A DNA stretch of 64,000 nt. Source: Polyangiaceae bacterium (GTDB taxonomy: Bacteria; Myxococcota_A; Polyangia; Polyangiales; Polyangiaceae). The notes beneath the pieces are model-generated. The model worked only from the letters and a program-made list of their open reading frames with translations. It searched no databases and was not told where the DNA came from. This document shows positions 10,780 to 19,973 of the stretch, piece by piece. The position numbers and the translations under genes are program-made. Location of the stretch: NCBI GenBank assembly GCA_020849655.1, contig JADLFU010000011.1, positions 1 to 64,000 on the forward strand, written 5' to 3'. Position 1 is the stretch's first letter. Each line of letters begins with the position of its first letter.

Positions 10780-12539
10780 GGCCGGCGGCGATCCTCGCGT
10801 TCGGCGCGGTCTCCGCGTCCGGGACGGGGCTCCACGCGACGGGCGCGCGCGGCCTGGGGGCCCGCGCGTCGACGCGGGTGCGCGAGGACGCGGCGCTCGC
10901 CGAGGCCGGGGTGAGGCGCCCGGCGTGCGCCCGTGTGAGCGACGGCGTCGCGCCGGTCGCGTCCGATCGTCGCGCGGACGCCGTGCTCACCCTGGCCCTC
11001 GACGCGTGCGTGGCCGCGCTCGACGAGCGCGCGCCGGGCTGGCGTTCGCTCACGATCGGGCTCGCGCTCGGCACGTCCTCCGGCGCGATGCAGGGCGCGT
11101 CGCGCGCGTACGGCGCCATCTCGGCCGGACGCGCTCCCGACAGGCAGGACGCCGAGGATCTCGCCTACGCGGCGCCCTTCCTGCGCGCGCGCGCGCGGCT
11201 CGGCGTGCCCCTCGCGAGGTCGGTGAGCGTGCTCGGCGCGTGCGCGTCGTCGACGCTGGCGATCGGCCTCGGCGCGCTGTGGCTCGACGCGGGCGAGTGC
11301 GACGTGGTGCTCGCGGGCGGGTACGACGTGGTGACGCCCTTCGTCGCCGCGGGGTTCGCGTCGCTCGGCGCCGTGACGCGGTCGGCGCCCGGGCCGTTTC
11401 GTCAGGGGCGCGACGGGCTCGCGCTCGGCGAGGGCGCGGCGATCCTGGCCCTGGTCCGCGACCGCGCGGACGCGCTCGCGTTCGTCACGGGCTTCGGCGC
11501 CGCGTCGGACGCCGGACACCTCACGGCGCCGGATCGCGACGGCCGCGGCCTCGTCCGCGCGTGCCGGGCGGCGCTCTCGGCGGCGGCGCTCGAGCCGGCC
11601 GATGTGGGGCTCGTCTCGGCGCACGGCACCGCGACCGTGTTCAACGACGCGGCCGAGGCCCGCGCGATCCAGTCGATCCTGGGTGAGGCGTCGCCGCTCG
11701 CGCACGCGCTGAAGGGAGAACTCGGACACACGCTCGGCGCGGCGGGCGCGCTCGAGACCCTCGCGGCGGCGGCTTCGCTCGCGCGCGGGGTCGCACAGCC
11801 GAGCGCGGGGCAGGGGCCGGTCGATCCCGACGCCGCGCTCCGTGTGCTCGACGTCGGCGAGTCGTGCGACGCGGCGCACGCGCTGAAGACATCGGTCGCG
11901 TTCGGCGGCCTGAACGCCGCGCTCACCGTGTCGCGTTTGCCGCGCGAAGGGGCCTCGGAGGTGCGCCGCGTGGCGCAGGTCGCGCTCGCGTCCGTGTCGC
12001 TGGCGGAGGCCGTCGCGCCGCCCGGCGTGCCGCCGGAGCGCGCGGCGCGCTGGGACGATCTCACCCGCCTCGTCGTCGCCGCGGCGAGCCGGCTCGCGTC
12101 GTCCGCGGGGCTCTCGCGGGGAGACGACGTCGCCGTGATCGTCGGCCACGTCGCGGCCACGGTGACGACGAACACCGAGGTCGCGCGCCGCGCGGCGGAG
12201 GGGCGCCCCGAGCCGCGGAGGTTTCCGTTCACGTCGCCGAACGCGTGCGCGGGAGAGGCGTCGAGCGTCCTCGGCCTGGTCGGCGCAGCGTTCGCGGTCG
12301 GCGGCGCGCCCGGCCTCGGCGGGCAGGCCGAAGAGACGGCGCGCGACCTCGTGGCGCACGGTCTCGCGCGGGCGGCCCTCGCGATCGAGGTCGACGACGA
12401 GTCTCCCACGACGTCGGCGCTCCTCGCTGCGCACGGGGCGCCCATGCGCTCAGCGTCCGCGCGCGGCGTGCTCCTGGTCGCCGACCAGGGCCAGGATCTT
12501 CTTCACGGCGCGCGCGACGGACTCGTCTCCGAGCGCTGA
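10776..12539 (+). CDS. Second beta-ketoacyl synthase with C-terminal KS-like domain
   Basis: A 587-residue protein with GTG 10776 overlapping the lipoprotein stop as GTGA. Residues 1-385 are a ketosynthase: Cys156 in LGACASST, His283 in SAHGTATVFND, Lys313 and His318 in KGELGHT, and SVAFGGLNAAL near the end. So both condensing sites of this cassette appear intact, unlike a KS/chain-length-factor pair in which one Cys is lost. Residues about 395-587 again look like part of a second, degenerate ketosynthase fold (VAVIVGHVAATVTTN, FPFTSPNACAGEASSVLGL). The 3' end overlaps the convergent Nudix-fusion gene by 90 bp. No ketoreductase, dehydratase or acyltransferase follows. Confidence 0.87.
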   Translation: MRPAAILAFGAVSASGTGLHATGARGLGARASTRVREDAALAEAGVRRPACARVSDGVAPVASDRRADAVLTLALDACVAALDERAPGWRSLTIGLALGTSSGAMQGASRAYGAISAGRAPDRQDAEDLAYAAPFLRARARLGVPLARSVSVLGACASSTLAIGLGALWLDAGECDVVLAGGYDVVTPFVAAGFASLGAVTRSAPGPFRQGRDGLALGEGAAILALVRDRADALAFVTGFGAASDAGHLTAPDRDGRGLVRACRAALSAAALEPADVGLVSAHGTATVFNDAAEARAIQSILGEASPLAHALKGELGHTLGAAGALETLAAAASLARGVAQPSAGQGPVDPDAALRVLDVGESCDAAHALKTSVAFGGLNAALTVSRLPREGASEVRRVAQVALASVSLAEAVAPPGVPPERAARWDDLTRLVVAAASRLASSAGLSRGDDVAVIVGHVAATVTTNTEVARRAAEGRPEPRRFPFTSPNACAGEASSVLGLVGAAFAVGGAPGLGGQAEETARDLVAHGLARAALAIEVDDESPTTSALLAAHGAPMRSASARGVLLVADQGQDLLHGARDGLVSER

Positions 12540-15458
12540 GGCCTCGTCGAGCGCCACCCACGCGACGGCCGCCGCCTCCTCCTCCTGCGCGCGCAGCGGC
12601 GCGCCGCGCGGGGCGACGAACAGGTAGCGGACATCCAGGTGCTCGTGCGCCGGCTCCGTCGCGCGGGCCGGGATGACGTGCACGTCGAGATCGAACGGCC
12701 GCGGCGCCAGCGGGTGCAGCGAGAGATCGGCGAGGCCGGTCTCCTCTCGCGCCTCGCGCAGCGCGACCGCGAGCGGATCGATCTCGTCGGGCTCGCCGTG
12801 CCCGCCGGGCTGCAGCCAGCGCTGCAGCTTCCGGTGGAACAGCAGCAAGAGGCGCCGTGCGTCGGCGTCGAGCACGAACGCCGAGCCCGTCAGGTGTCCG
12901 TCCCACCGATCGCGGCGGAACAGCGGGCCCCCGCCCTCGACGTGCGCGAGGATCCGCGCCCGCGCGCGCGCCTCGTGCTCATCCGCGGGGACGAGCTGCC
13001 TCAGGCTCTCCAGCAGCGTCGACACGCGGGCGCGTAACGGGCCGACCTGGGGCACCTTGCCGGCCGCGAGATCGGAGAGGAACCTCGTCACGTCGGCCTG
13101 CGCGAGCGGATCGTCGAACGCCACGAAGTGCCCGTCCTTGCCGGAGGCGGGGGTGTAGCGGCGCAGCGCGAGCGTGAACTTCCCCTGCTTGAACTCGCGG
13201 TTGCCCGAGAGCGGCGCGGCCTTCGCGGGGGCGCCGTTCAGCGTCGCCGCGTCGCCCGTCGCGGCAGGCGACGAGGCGAGCTCGAGCGCCGCGGCGATCG
13301 CGTACGTCTCCTCGGTCGGCGGCGGGCTGTAGGTGTCGGCGAAGCCGTACACCTGGAACACGTGGTGCGGCCCGGTCTCGGCCGGCGCGCGATCGCTCAT
13401 CGCGGCCGCGTGGTTCAGCGGGTCGGCCGGATCGATGAAGGACTGCAGCAGCGACAGCACCGGGTGGTACTGCTCGTGGTTCAGCACGCCCGGCTTCGAC
13501 GGATTCGGGTCCTGCAGCGCGAACGGCAGGGCGCCCGCGATGTTCACGGGGCTCTTCTTCGTGAGCAAGGCGTCGATCAGGCTCGCGCCCTGCCCGCTGA
13601 AGACCACGCCCTTGATGTCCGCCGTGTAGGGCACGCCGAGCGCGCCCTCGGTCGCGCCCTGGGAGTGGCCCCAGTACGCGATCTTGGTCTTGTCGATCGT
13701 GACGCCGGGCACGCCGAGCTCGCCCTGCGCGAGCAGCCTCGCGAGCGAGACCTGGTCGACGCCTCCCTGCAGCGGGTTGCCTCGGGCGGCCTTGGGGTTC
13801 GTGAAGTTGAAGAACAGGTTGTTGGGCGACTCGGTCGACGCGCCGCGCCTCGGCCCGTGCTCCACCTGATCGATGCCGAGCACGGCCATCGGCTGCGCGG
13901 CGGTCGCGAGGCGCTTCGCGACGCCCTCGTTCACGTGGCTGCGGAAGCTCCCGCCCGTGCCGTGCGCGTAGATGACGACCGGGAGCCCGCCCGCAGGAGC
14001 CGCGCCCTTCGGCACGGTGAGGGACGCGCAGACCTGCTCGTCGCGCTGCTTCGTGGGCTGCAGATCGCCGCCGTCGGCCGGCTGGAGGTACGGGGGCGTG
14101 CCGGCCTGGAAGATCGGCAGCGTGATGAGCCCGTGGTACTCGTCGAACTCTGGCGCATCGCCGCTGCAGCCGCGGTCGCCCGTCGCGTCCGGGCACGGAG
14201 ATGCGCCGGCGCCGCACTTCACCCAGCTGCCGGCCGCCGGGGGAGGGAGGGCCTGCGCCGCCGCCGCGACCGTCGACGCCGGCTTCGTGTGCGACGCGAT
14301 CGTGAAGACCGTCGCGCCGATGAAGCTGCTCGGATCCTTGCCGTTCTTCTTGATCCACGCGCGGAAGGGCGCGTACGCCGCGTGCGCCGCCGCGAGCGCG
14401 CTGTCACCGGGCGCGCCGTCGGACATCAGCGCGGCGAAGTCGGCGTCGCGGCCGAACGGCGTGCCGTCGCTCGTGAGGGCCTTGTTCGTCACGTACGCGG
14501 CGTAGGTGTGGCCGGGGAGCATCGGATCGCCGTCGGGCCTGCGGATGCCGAGCCAGTTCTTGCATATGTACTTGCTGCGGTTGCCGTCGAGGAACCACGC
14601 GTACCCGTGCGTGCCGGGCTCCGGATCGACCTCGGTGACGTCGACGAGGCTGACCGTACCGTCGCGGAGCGTGTCGAGGGTCGTGCCGGTGCTGAAGCGG
14701 AAATACACGGTCGAGTAGGCGCCCCAGCCGTCCTCCTGGTTCAGGACGTCGATGTAGCGCTGCACGGGATCGAACCCGAGCAGCTCCGAGCCAGGCGACG
14801 GGTGCCCCGTGTAGTCGGGCTTGCCGTCCTTCTTGCGGGCGTCGTTGGGGAAGGGGAGCCGGAAGAAATCGCCCTCCACGACGCCGCCGCGCGGCACGCG
14901 GAAGTACACGACGGGGCTCGCGTCGTCCTCGCCGCAGTCGGCGCCCTTCCAGGTCGGGATGCCGAAGGGCGGGACGCCCGGCGGGGTCTGCGTGCACAGC
15001 CCGCCGCCGCACGCGAGGCCGCCCGCGCAGTCGCTCGACGTCGTGCACGCGCCGCCCGCGTCCGCCGCGCCCTCGGGCTGGCACTGGGCCGCGAGCCCGA
15101 CGAGCGCGCAGCGCAGGCCGTCCTTGCAGTCGACGTCGCCCTTGCAGCCCTCCCCCTGGGCTGCCGTGCCGCGCGGCTGGCACGTGCGCGTGACGAAATC
15201 GCAGGCGAGCCCGGCCTGGCACTCGCCGTTCGCGACGCACGGCCCGCCCTGCACGGTGACGCGCCCGAACGCGCACGCGCCCGCCTCGCACTTCAGGCCC
15301 GGCCGGCAGGATGAGTCGGCGCTGCACGAGGAGCCGACGGGCCCGCCCGGAGGCGGCTGATCGTCGGAGGTGTGAGACTTGCCGTCGCCGCACCCGGCGA
15401 AAGCGGACGCGGCGAGCAACAGGGAAGACGTGAGCAGGACGAGGCGAAGCGATCGCAT
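12450..15458 (-). CDS. Large lipase-like lipoprotein fused in frame to a Nudix hydrolase
   Basis: One uninterrupted 1002-residue frame from ATG 15458. A signal peptide with lipobox (LAASAFAGC) leads to a Cys-rich region with three or four repeats of the pattern C-x(5)-C-x(2)-G-L-x-C (residues about 40-155). Then comes a large alpha/beta-hydrolase-like region (about 170-800) with VVIYAHGTGGS and the nucleophile elbow WGHSQGA. Residues about 812-1002 form a cytosolic-type Nudix domain with the box G-x5-E-x7-REAREETGL, and GTG 13025 could start it alone (191 residues). An exported lipoprotein joined to a Nudix enzyme makes little cell-biological sense, so a lost stop codon, or translation of the Nudix from 13025, is plausible. 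Starting at 15482 would add eight polar residues. Confidence 0.8.
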   Translation of the reverse strand: MRSLRLVLLTSSLLLAASAFAGCGDGKSHTSDDQPPPGGPVGSSCSADSSCRPGLKCEAGACAFGRVTVQGGPCVANGECQAGLACDFVTRTCQPRGTAAQGEGCKGDVDCKDGLRCALVGLAAQCQPEGAADAGGACTTSSDCAGGLACGGGLCTQTPPGVPPFGIPTWKGADCGEDDASPVVYFRVPRGGVVEGDFFRLPFPNDARKKDGKPDYTGHPSPGSELLGFDPVQRYIDVLNQEDGWGAYSTVYFRFSTGTTLDTLRDGTVSLVDVTEVDPEPGTHGYAWFLDGNRSKYICKNWLGIRRPDGDPMLPGHTYAAYVTNKALTSDGTPFGRDADFAALMSDGAPGDSALAAAHAAYAPFRAWIKKNGKDPSSFIGATVFTIASHTKPASTVAAAAQALPPPAAGSWVKCGAGASPCPDATGDRGCSGDAPEFDEYHGLITLPIFQAGTPPYLQPADGGDLQPTKQRDEQVCASLTVPKGAAPAGGLPVVIYAHGTGGSFRSHVNEGVAKRLATAAQPMAVLGIDQVEHGPRRGASTESPNNLFFNFTNPKAARGNPLQGGVDQVSLARLLAQGELGVPGVTIDKTKIAYWGHSQGATEGALGVPYTADIKGVVFSGQGASLIDALLTKKSPVNIAGALPFALQDPNPSKPGVLNHEQYHPVLSLLQSFIDPADPLNHAAAMSDRAPAETGPHHVFQVYGFADTYSPPPTEETYAIAAALELASSPAATGDAATLNGAPAKAAPLSGNREFKQGKFTLALRRYTPASGKDGHFVAFDDPLAQADVTRFLSDLAAGKVPQVGPLRARVSTLLESLRQLVPADEHEARARARILAHVEGGGPLFRRDRWDGHLTGSAFVLDADARRLLLLFHRKLQRWLQPGGHGEPDEIDPLAVALREAREETGLADLSLHPLAPRPFDLDVHVIPARATEPAHEHLDVRYLFVAPRGAPLRAQEEEAAAVAWVALDEASALGDESVARAVKKILALVGDQEHAARGR

Positions 15459-15506
15459 GGATGAAGACCCTCCATCGCGCACCGTACCCCAGCCTCGCCC
15501 CCCGCG

Positions 15507-16988
15507 TCACTCGTCGAAGAAGCCCTCCGGGACGGCGCCCGGCTCGAGGTTGTCGAACCTCGTGCAGGACGACGTGAACTTCACGGGCACCTTGCCGGTC
15601 GGCCCGTTGCGCTGCTTCGCCACGATGATCTCGGCGACGCCGCGCTGCTGGGAGTCCTTGTTGTAGTACTCGTCGCGGTAGATGAAGACGATCATGTCGG
15701 CGTCCTGCTCGATGGCGCCCGACTCGCGCAGATCGCTCAGCTGCGGCCGCTTGTTCTTCTCGCTGCGCGTCTCGACGGCGCGGTTCAGCTGGGAGAGCGC
15801 GATGACCGGCACGCGCAGCTCCTTCGCCAGCTGCTTCAGCCCGCGCGAGATCTCGCTGATCTCCTGCTCGCGGCTGTTCACGCCGTCGCGGCCCTTCATC
15901 AGCTGCAGGTAGTCGACGATCACGCACCCGAGCTTCGGGCCCTCCTGGCCCTGCTCGACGGCGCGCGACAGCTCGGCCTGGATGCGCCGCACCTTGCTGC
16001 GCAGATCGAGCACCGTGAGCGCGGCGGTGTCGTCGACCCAGATCGGCAGGCTCCCGAGGAAGCTCGCGGCCTGCGTCAGGCGGCTCCAGTCCTCGCCGAC
16101 CAAGAGGCCCTTGCGCACCTTGCCGACGTCGACGTGCGCCTCGGAGCAGACCATCCTCGTCGCGATCTGCTCCTTCGGCATCTCGAGCGAGAACACCGCG
16201 CAGCCGAACCCTGGGGTCTCCTCGGCGCCCTGACCGTCGTCGTTCTGCACGGTGCCGGGCGCCGCGACGTTGACCGCGATGTTGAGGACGAAGCTCGTCT
16301 TGCCCATGCCGGGGCGCGCCGCGATGATGACGAGATCGCCCTCGTGCAGGCCCGAGGTGAGATCGTCGAGCCCCGCGAAGCCCGTCGGCGTGCCGGTGAT
16401 CCTGCTGCCGCGCTCGGCCGCCTCCGTGAGCTTCTTGAAGGTGACCTTGAGGATCTCCCGGATGGGCGCGACCGTCGACGACTCGGGCGTGCGCGCGATC
16501 TCGTAGATCTCCTGCTCGGCGCCGTCGATGAACGCCTGGACCTCGCCGACGTCGCCGTAGCCCTCCGCCGCGACCTTCTGGCAGGTGCCGATGAGGCGCC
16601 GCACGCGGTACTTCTCGCGGACGATGCGCGCGTACGACTCGAGGTTCGCGACCGACGGCGCGCTGTCGGTGATCTTCGCGATGTACGGGACGCCGCCGAC
16701 CTCCACGAGCCGCTCGCGCGACTTGAGCCACGACGCCACCGTCACCGCGTCGATCGGCTGCCCGGCCTGCGCGAGCGCGATGCACGCGTCGTAGATGCGG
16801 CGGTTCGCGGGCGAGTAGAACTGCTCCGACGACAGCAGCTCCTGCACGCGGTCGAGCGCGTCGCGCTCGAGCAGCACGGCCGAGAGCACCGCGCTCTCGG
16901 CGTCGAGATCGTGAGGGGGCACGCGGCCCTGCGCGGCGGCCGCTTGCACGGGCTCGGGGGGACGACGGTTACGATGCGGCTCCGGCAT
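15507..16988 (-). CDS. dnaB: Replicative DNA helicase DnaB
   Basis: A 493-residue hexameric 5'-3' helicase of the replication fork. The N-terminal primase-binding domain (about 25-130, PHDLDAESAVLSAVL) is followed by a linker and a RecA-like motor with Walker A ARPGMGKTS (about 224-232), H1a FSLEMPKEQI, Walker B CVIVDYLQLM, and the arginine-finger region SGAIEQDADMI. About 15 extra residues, Gly/Asp/Glu-rich, sit between Walker A and FSLEM, longer than in the E. coli enzyme. It is the last gene of rpsF-rpsR-rplI-dnaB but lies 177 bp from rplI, with a hairpin in between. Confidence 0.97.
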   Translation of the reverse strand: MPEPHRNRRPPEPVQAAAAQGRVPPHDLDAESAVLSAVLLERDALDRVQELLSSEQFYSPANRRIYDACIALAQAGQPIDAVTVASWLKSRERLVEVGGVPYIAKITDSAPSVANLESYARIVREKYRVRRLIGTCQKVAAEGYGDVGEVQAFIDGAEQEIYEIARTPESSTVAPIREILKVTFKKLTEAAERGSRITGTPTGFAGLDDLTSGLHEGDLVIIAARPGMGKTSFVLNIAVNVAAPGTVQNDDGQGAEETPGFGCAVFSLEMPKEQIATRMVCSEAHVDVGKVRKGLLVGEDWSRLTQAASFLGSLPIWVDDTAALTVLDLRSKVRRIQAELSRAVEQGQEGPKLGCVIVDYLQLMKGRDGVNSREQEISEISRGLKQLAKELRVPVIALSQLNRAVETRSEKNKRPQLSDLRESGAIEQDADMIVFIYRDEYYNKDSQQRGVAEIIVAKQRNGPTGKVPVKFTSSCTRFDNLEPGAVPEGFFDE

Positions 16989-17110
16989 GGTCGAGGGCTC
17001 CTAGCGCGCGGCGGGCGGCGGCGGACCGGGTCGCGCGGACAGAGAAGCGCCGCTCCCGAGGTACGCCAGAGGTTCTCCCGAGGTTCTCCCCAGGGCCCCA
17101 AATGCGCCGC

Positions 17111-17139
17111 GCCCCGGCGGGCGTGGAGCCAGCCGGGGC
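17111..17139 (-). terminator. Hairpin between rplI and dnaB, terminator or attenuator
   Basis: GCCCCGGC (17111-17118) pairs perfectly with GCCGGGGC (17132-17139) across a 13-base loop, 27 bases past the rplI stop on the minus strand. Downstream on that strand is only ATTTGGGG, a poor U-tract, so partial read-through into dnaB is plausible. Confidence 0.4.
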
Positions 17140-17165
17140 GACGGGGCGTCGCGGGGCGCGCGACG

Positions 17166-17618
17166 TCAGGCCTTGACGACCTCGACCTTGAACGTGGCCG
17201 TGATCTCGGGCGAGAGCCGGGCCTTCGCCTCGTACGAGCCGACGGCCTTGATGTCGCCGAGCTCGAGCTTGCGGCGATCGATCTCGACGCCGAGCTTCGC
17301 GAGCTCCGCGGCGACGTCCTTCGAGGTGACGGAGCCGTAGAGGCGATCGCCCTCGCCGACCTTCACCTTCAGCGTGACCTTGACCGACGAGAGCTTCTTC
17401 GCGGCGGCCTCGTGCTCCGCGTGGAGCTTCGCGGCGCGCGCCGTCGCCTCGCGCTTCTCGTGCTCGATGCGCGCGACGTTCTTCTCGGTCGCGTAGACGG
17501 CGAGCCCGCGCGGGACGAGGTAGTTGCGAGCGTAGCCGGGGCGCACGCGCACCAGCTCGCCGCTCTTGCCCAGGTGCTTCGTGGTCTCCCGGAGGACCAC
17601 CTGCAGATAAGCTGCCAT
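17166..17618 (-). CDS. rplI: 50S ribosomal protein L9
   Basis: A 150-residue protein of normal L9 length. The N-terminal RNA-binding domain (MAAYLQVVLRETTKHLGKSGELVRVRPGYARNYLVPRGLA) is highly typical, then a long connecting helix (about 50-75) and the C-terminal domain with GDRLYGSVTSKDVA. It is a component of the large subunit near the L1 stalk. It follows rpsR by 10 bp in the conserved ribosomal operon. Confidence 0.98.
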   Translation of the reverse strand: MAAYLQVVLRETTKHLGKSGELVRVRPGYARNYLVPRGLAVYATEKNVARIEHEKREATARAAKLHAEHEAAAKKLSSVKVTLKVKVGEGDRLYGSVTSKDVAAELAKLGVEIDRRKLELGDIKAVGSYEAKARLSPEITATFKVEVVKA

Positions 17619-17628
17619 GTCGTCCTCC

Positions 17629-17919
17629 TCAGCCCGCGATGGTGTAGGGCATCAGCGCGAGGTTGCGGGCGCGCGCGATGGCGAGGTTGATCTTGCGCTG
17701 GTGGCGGGCGCACGCGCCGCTGATGCGGCGCGGGACGACCTTGCCGCGATCGCTGAGGAAGTACCTGAGCGACTGCGCGTCCTTGTAGTCGATGGTGATC
17801 GCCTTGTCCGCGCAGAACTTGCAAACGCGGCGGCGGCCGCCCTTGCGGCGACCCATCACGTCGCCGTTGAGGTCGGGGGTGCGGTCCTTGTCGTCGAAAT
17901 CGACGTTGCGCTGGCTCAT
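17629..17919 (-). CDS. rpsR: 30S ribosomal protein S18
   Basis: A 96-residue small-subunit protein that binds together with S6. ATG 17919 overlaps the rpsF stop (TGATG), so the two are probably coupled; a GTG one codon upstream is also in frame. The core has [33 protein letters not shown] and [20 protein letters not shown]. The C-x2-C pair is found in some bacterial S18 proteins. The N-terminal extension of about 20 acidic residues is longer than in E. coli S18 (75 residues). Confidence 0.97.
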   Translation of the reverse strand: MSQRNVDFDDKDRTPDLNGDVMGRRKGGRRRVCKFCADKAITIDYKDAQSLRYFLSDRGKVVPRRISGACARHQRKINLAIARARNLALMPYTIAG

Positions 17920-18458
17920 CACTTCGCTCCTTCCGGCGACGCGAGGTCGGGGTTCATCGACTCCTCGGTGTAGTCCTCGAAGCCGTCCTCTTCACGGCGG
18001 CGCGGGCGGTCCTCGGGGTTGTCGAGGAAGCCCAGCTGGCGCTCGCGCGAGTCGTCGGCCTCCTCGCCCTCGGGCGCGGCCTCGACGGGCGTGAACTTCG
18101 TCTCCTCCGGATCGATCGCGACCGAGTCGACCTTCACGTCGGTGCGCAGCAGCACCGTCTGGTAGCGCACGACGCCGTCGAGCATGCGCAGGTTGCGCTC
18201 GAGCTCGCTGACGAGCGCGCCGCCGCCGAGGAACTTGAGGTACGTGTAGACGCCGCGGCGCTGCTTCGCGATCGGGTAGGCCAGCTTGCGGCGGCCCCAG
18301 TTCTCGACCTTGACGAGCTTGCCGGACTCGCGGGTGACGACCTCGCCGACGCGCGAGGCGACCTTCTCGGCGGCGTCCGACGCGATGTCCCCGCGCAGGA
18401 TGTAGATCATTTCGTACTCGCGGACCCGGTCGTTGGGCCGCGAAGTGAGGGTAGCCAT
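17919..18458 (-). CDS. rpsF: 30S ribosomal protein S6 with acidic C-terminal tail
   Basis: A 179-residue protein. The S6 fold spans about residues 10-110 ([50 protein letters not shown]). A 65-residue acidic tail ([14 protein letters not shown] and onward) extends beyond it; many S6 proteins carry acidic tails, which in E. coli receive added glutamates, though whether that happens here is unknown. ATG 18458 has a strong Shine-Dalgarno site, and rpsF is the first gene of the operon. No ssb separates it from rpsR. Confidence 0.97.
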   Translation of the reverse strand: MATLTSRPNDRVREYEMIYILRGDIASDAAEKVASRVGEVVTRESGKLVKVENWGRRKLAYPIAKQRRGVYTYLKFLGGGALVSELERNLRMLDGVVRYQTVLLRTDVKVDSVAIDPEETKFTPVEAAPEGEEADDSRERQLGFLDNPEDRPRRREEDGFEDYTEESMNPDLASPEGAK

Positions 18459-18463
18459 GCAGT

Positions 18464-18470
18464 CTCCTTT
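18464..18470 (-). promoter_or_regulatory. Shine-Dalgarno site of rpsF
   Basis: AAAGGAG on the minus strand lies five bases before ATG 18458 and fixes the rpsF start. Confidence 0.8.
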
Positions 18471-18629
18471 GGGCGTGAGGCCCCTGGGACGTGCTGCCCA
18501 GGAGCAGGGCTCCTCCGGCGAAGCGGAGAAGGGGCGGGCGTATAGCGGGAGGCGCGGGGATTGGCAAGCGTCCGCGCGTCGGCTGGCGGGAGCCCTTGCG
18601 TCCACGTCGCCGTCCCCGAGACTGTCGGC

Positions 18630-19973
18630 GTGGGCGCTCCGCCGATCGACGCCGACACGCTCGCCGCGCTCGCTCGACCCCGCGCGGCGCCCTGGCTCGC
18701 GGCCGCCGCCTGCGACTGGGCGATCATCGCGGGCACGTTCGGGCTGGTCGCGTGGATCGACCACCCGGCAGCGTACGCGCTCGCCGTCGTGCCGCTCGGC
18801 TCCCGGCAGCAGGCGCTCGGCGCGCTGTTCCACGACGCGGCGCACGGGCTCGTGACGCGCCGGCGCCGGGCGAACGACGCGCTCGGCAGCCTCCTCGCCG
18901 CCTGGCCGCTCGGGCTCACGCTCGGCGGCTACCGCCGGTACCACTTCGCGCACCACCGCGCGCTCGGCACGGACGCGGACCCGGAGATTGGCCACAAGCG
19001 CGCGCTGCCCGAGTGGTCGCTGCCCGCGAGGCCGTGGTCGGTCGTGGCGGCGTTCGGCTCGGATCTCGTCGGCGGCGGCGTCGCGCACCTCGCCGCGGCG
19101 GGCGCGCTCACCCGCCCGACGCGCGCGTGGGAGGCGCTGGCCATGACGGCGACGTGGGCGCTCGCGGCGGCGCTCGCGTGGCGCGCGGGCGCGCTCTGGG
19201 TGCCGCTGCTCTGGACGGCCTCCATCGTGACGGTGTTCTGGTCGGGCGTGCGCCTGCGCATCTTCACCGAGCACCTCGGGGCGCAGGACACGCACCGGAT
19301 CGTCGTCCCGGCCTGGCTCGCGCACCTCATCATGCCGCACGACATCGGGCTGCACTGGGAGCATCATCATTTTCCTGACGTGCCGTTCTGGAACCTCGCG
19401 CGGCTCCGCGCGGCGCTCCCGGCGTCGGAGGTGGTCCCAGCGCCGCTGCCGCTCGGCCGCCTGCTCGCGGCGTTCGGGGCGTCGGAGCCGCTCGCGTCGG
19501 GGCAGATCGCCGAGGTCGTCTCGCGAGAGGGGAGGCCGGTCGCGGCGCCGCCTCGCGCGACGTACGCCGCGCGGCGCGACCTGCCCTACTTGCGGCACGT
19601 CGCGTGGCCGCTCGTCGCCGGGCTCACCGTGTACGTGACGTGCCGCGACACGCTCCCGCGGGCGCTCGCGTGGATGCCGTGGAAGGCCGCGTGGATCACG
19701 CGCGTCCCCGAGCGCGTCGCCGACGTCTTCCCGGATGTGGCGTGGGCGTACGCGCTGACGGCGACCTTCGCGCTCGCGTGGCCGTCGCCCGGGCTCGCGC
19801 GGCGCGCGTGGCTGTTCGCGGCCGTCGCGCTCATCGTGGGCTGGGAGCTCGGGCAGCGGGCGGGGTGGCTGCCGGGCACGTGGGACGCGTGGGACCTCGG
19901 CCTGGGCGTTGCGGCGTGGGCGGCCGCCGTGCTCTCCTGTCGAGCCAGGCCCACCGAGGAGAGCCACCGATGA
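18630..19973 (+). CDS. Membrane fatty acid desaturase with C-terminal membrane extension
   Basis: A 447-residue integral membrane di-iron enzyme. The three His boxes are present: HDAAHG, HFAHH and HWEHHH, with a fourth His-containing site before the last. Hydrophobic segments flank each box as expected. It inserts a double bond (or hydroxyl) into a fatty-acyl chain or related lipid. After the desaturase core (about residue 300) come a further three to four hydrophobic segments to the end, not usual in the family. The start is chosen at GTG 18630 (MGAPPIDADTLAAL); TTG 18561 is also in frame but adds 23 residues unlike the family. It is divergent from rpsF. Confidence 0.88.
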   Translation: MGAPPIDADTLAALARPRAAPWLAAAACDWAIIAGTFGLVAWIDHPAAYALAVVPLGSRQQALGALFHDAAHGLVTRRRRANDALGSLLAAWPLGLTLGGYRRYHFAHHRALGTDADPEIGHKRALPEWSLPARPWSVVAAFGSDLVGGGVAHLAAAGALTRPTRAWEALAMTATWALAAALAWRAGALWVPLLWTASIVTVFWSGVRLRIFTEHLGAQDTHRIVVPAWLAHLIMPHDIGLHWEHHHFPDVPFWNLARLRAALPASEVVPAPLPLGRLLAAFGASEPLASGQIAEVVSREGRPVAAPPRATYAARRDLPYLRHVAWPLVAGLTVYVTCRDTLPRALAWMPWKAAWITRVPERVADVFPDVAWAYALTATFALAWPSPGLARRAWLFAAVALIVGWELGQRAGWLPGTWDAWDLGLGVAAWAAAVLSCRARPTEESHR

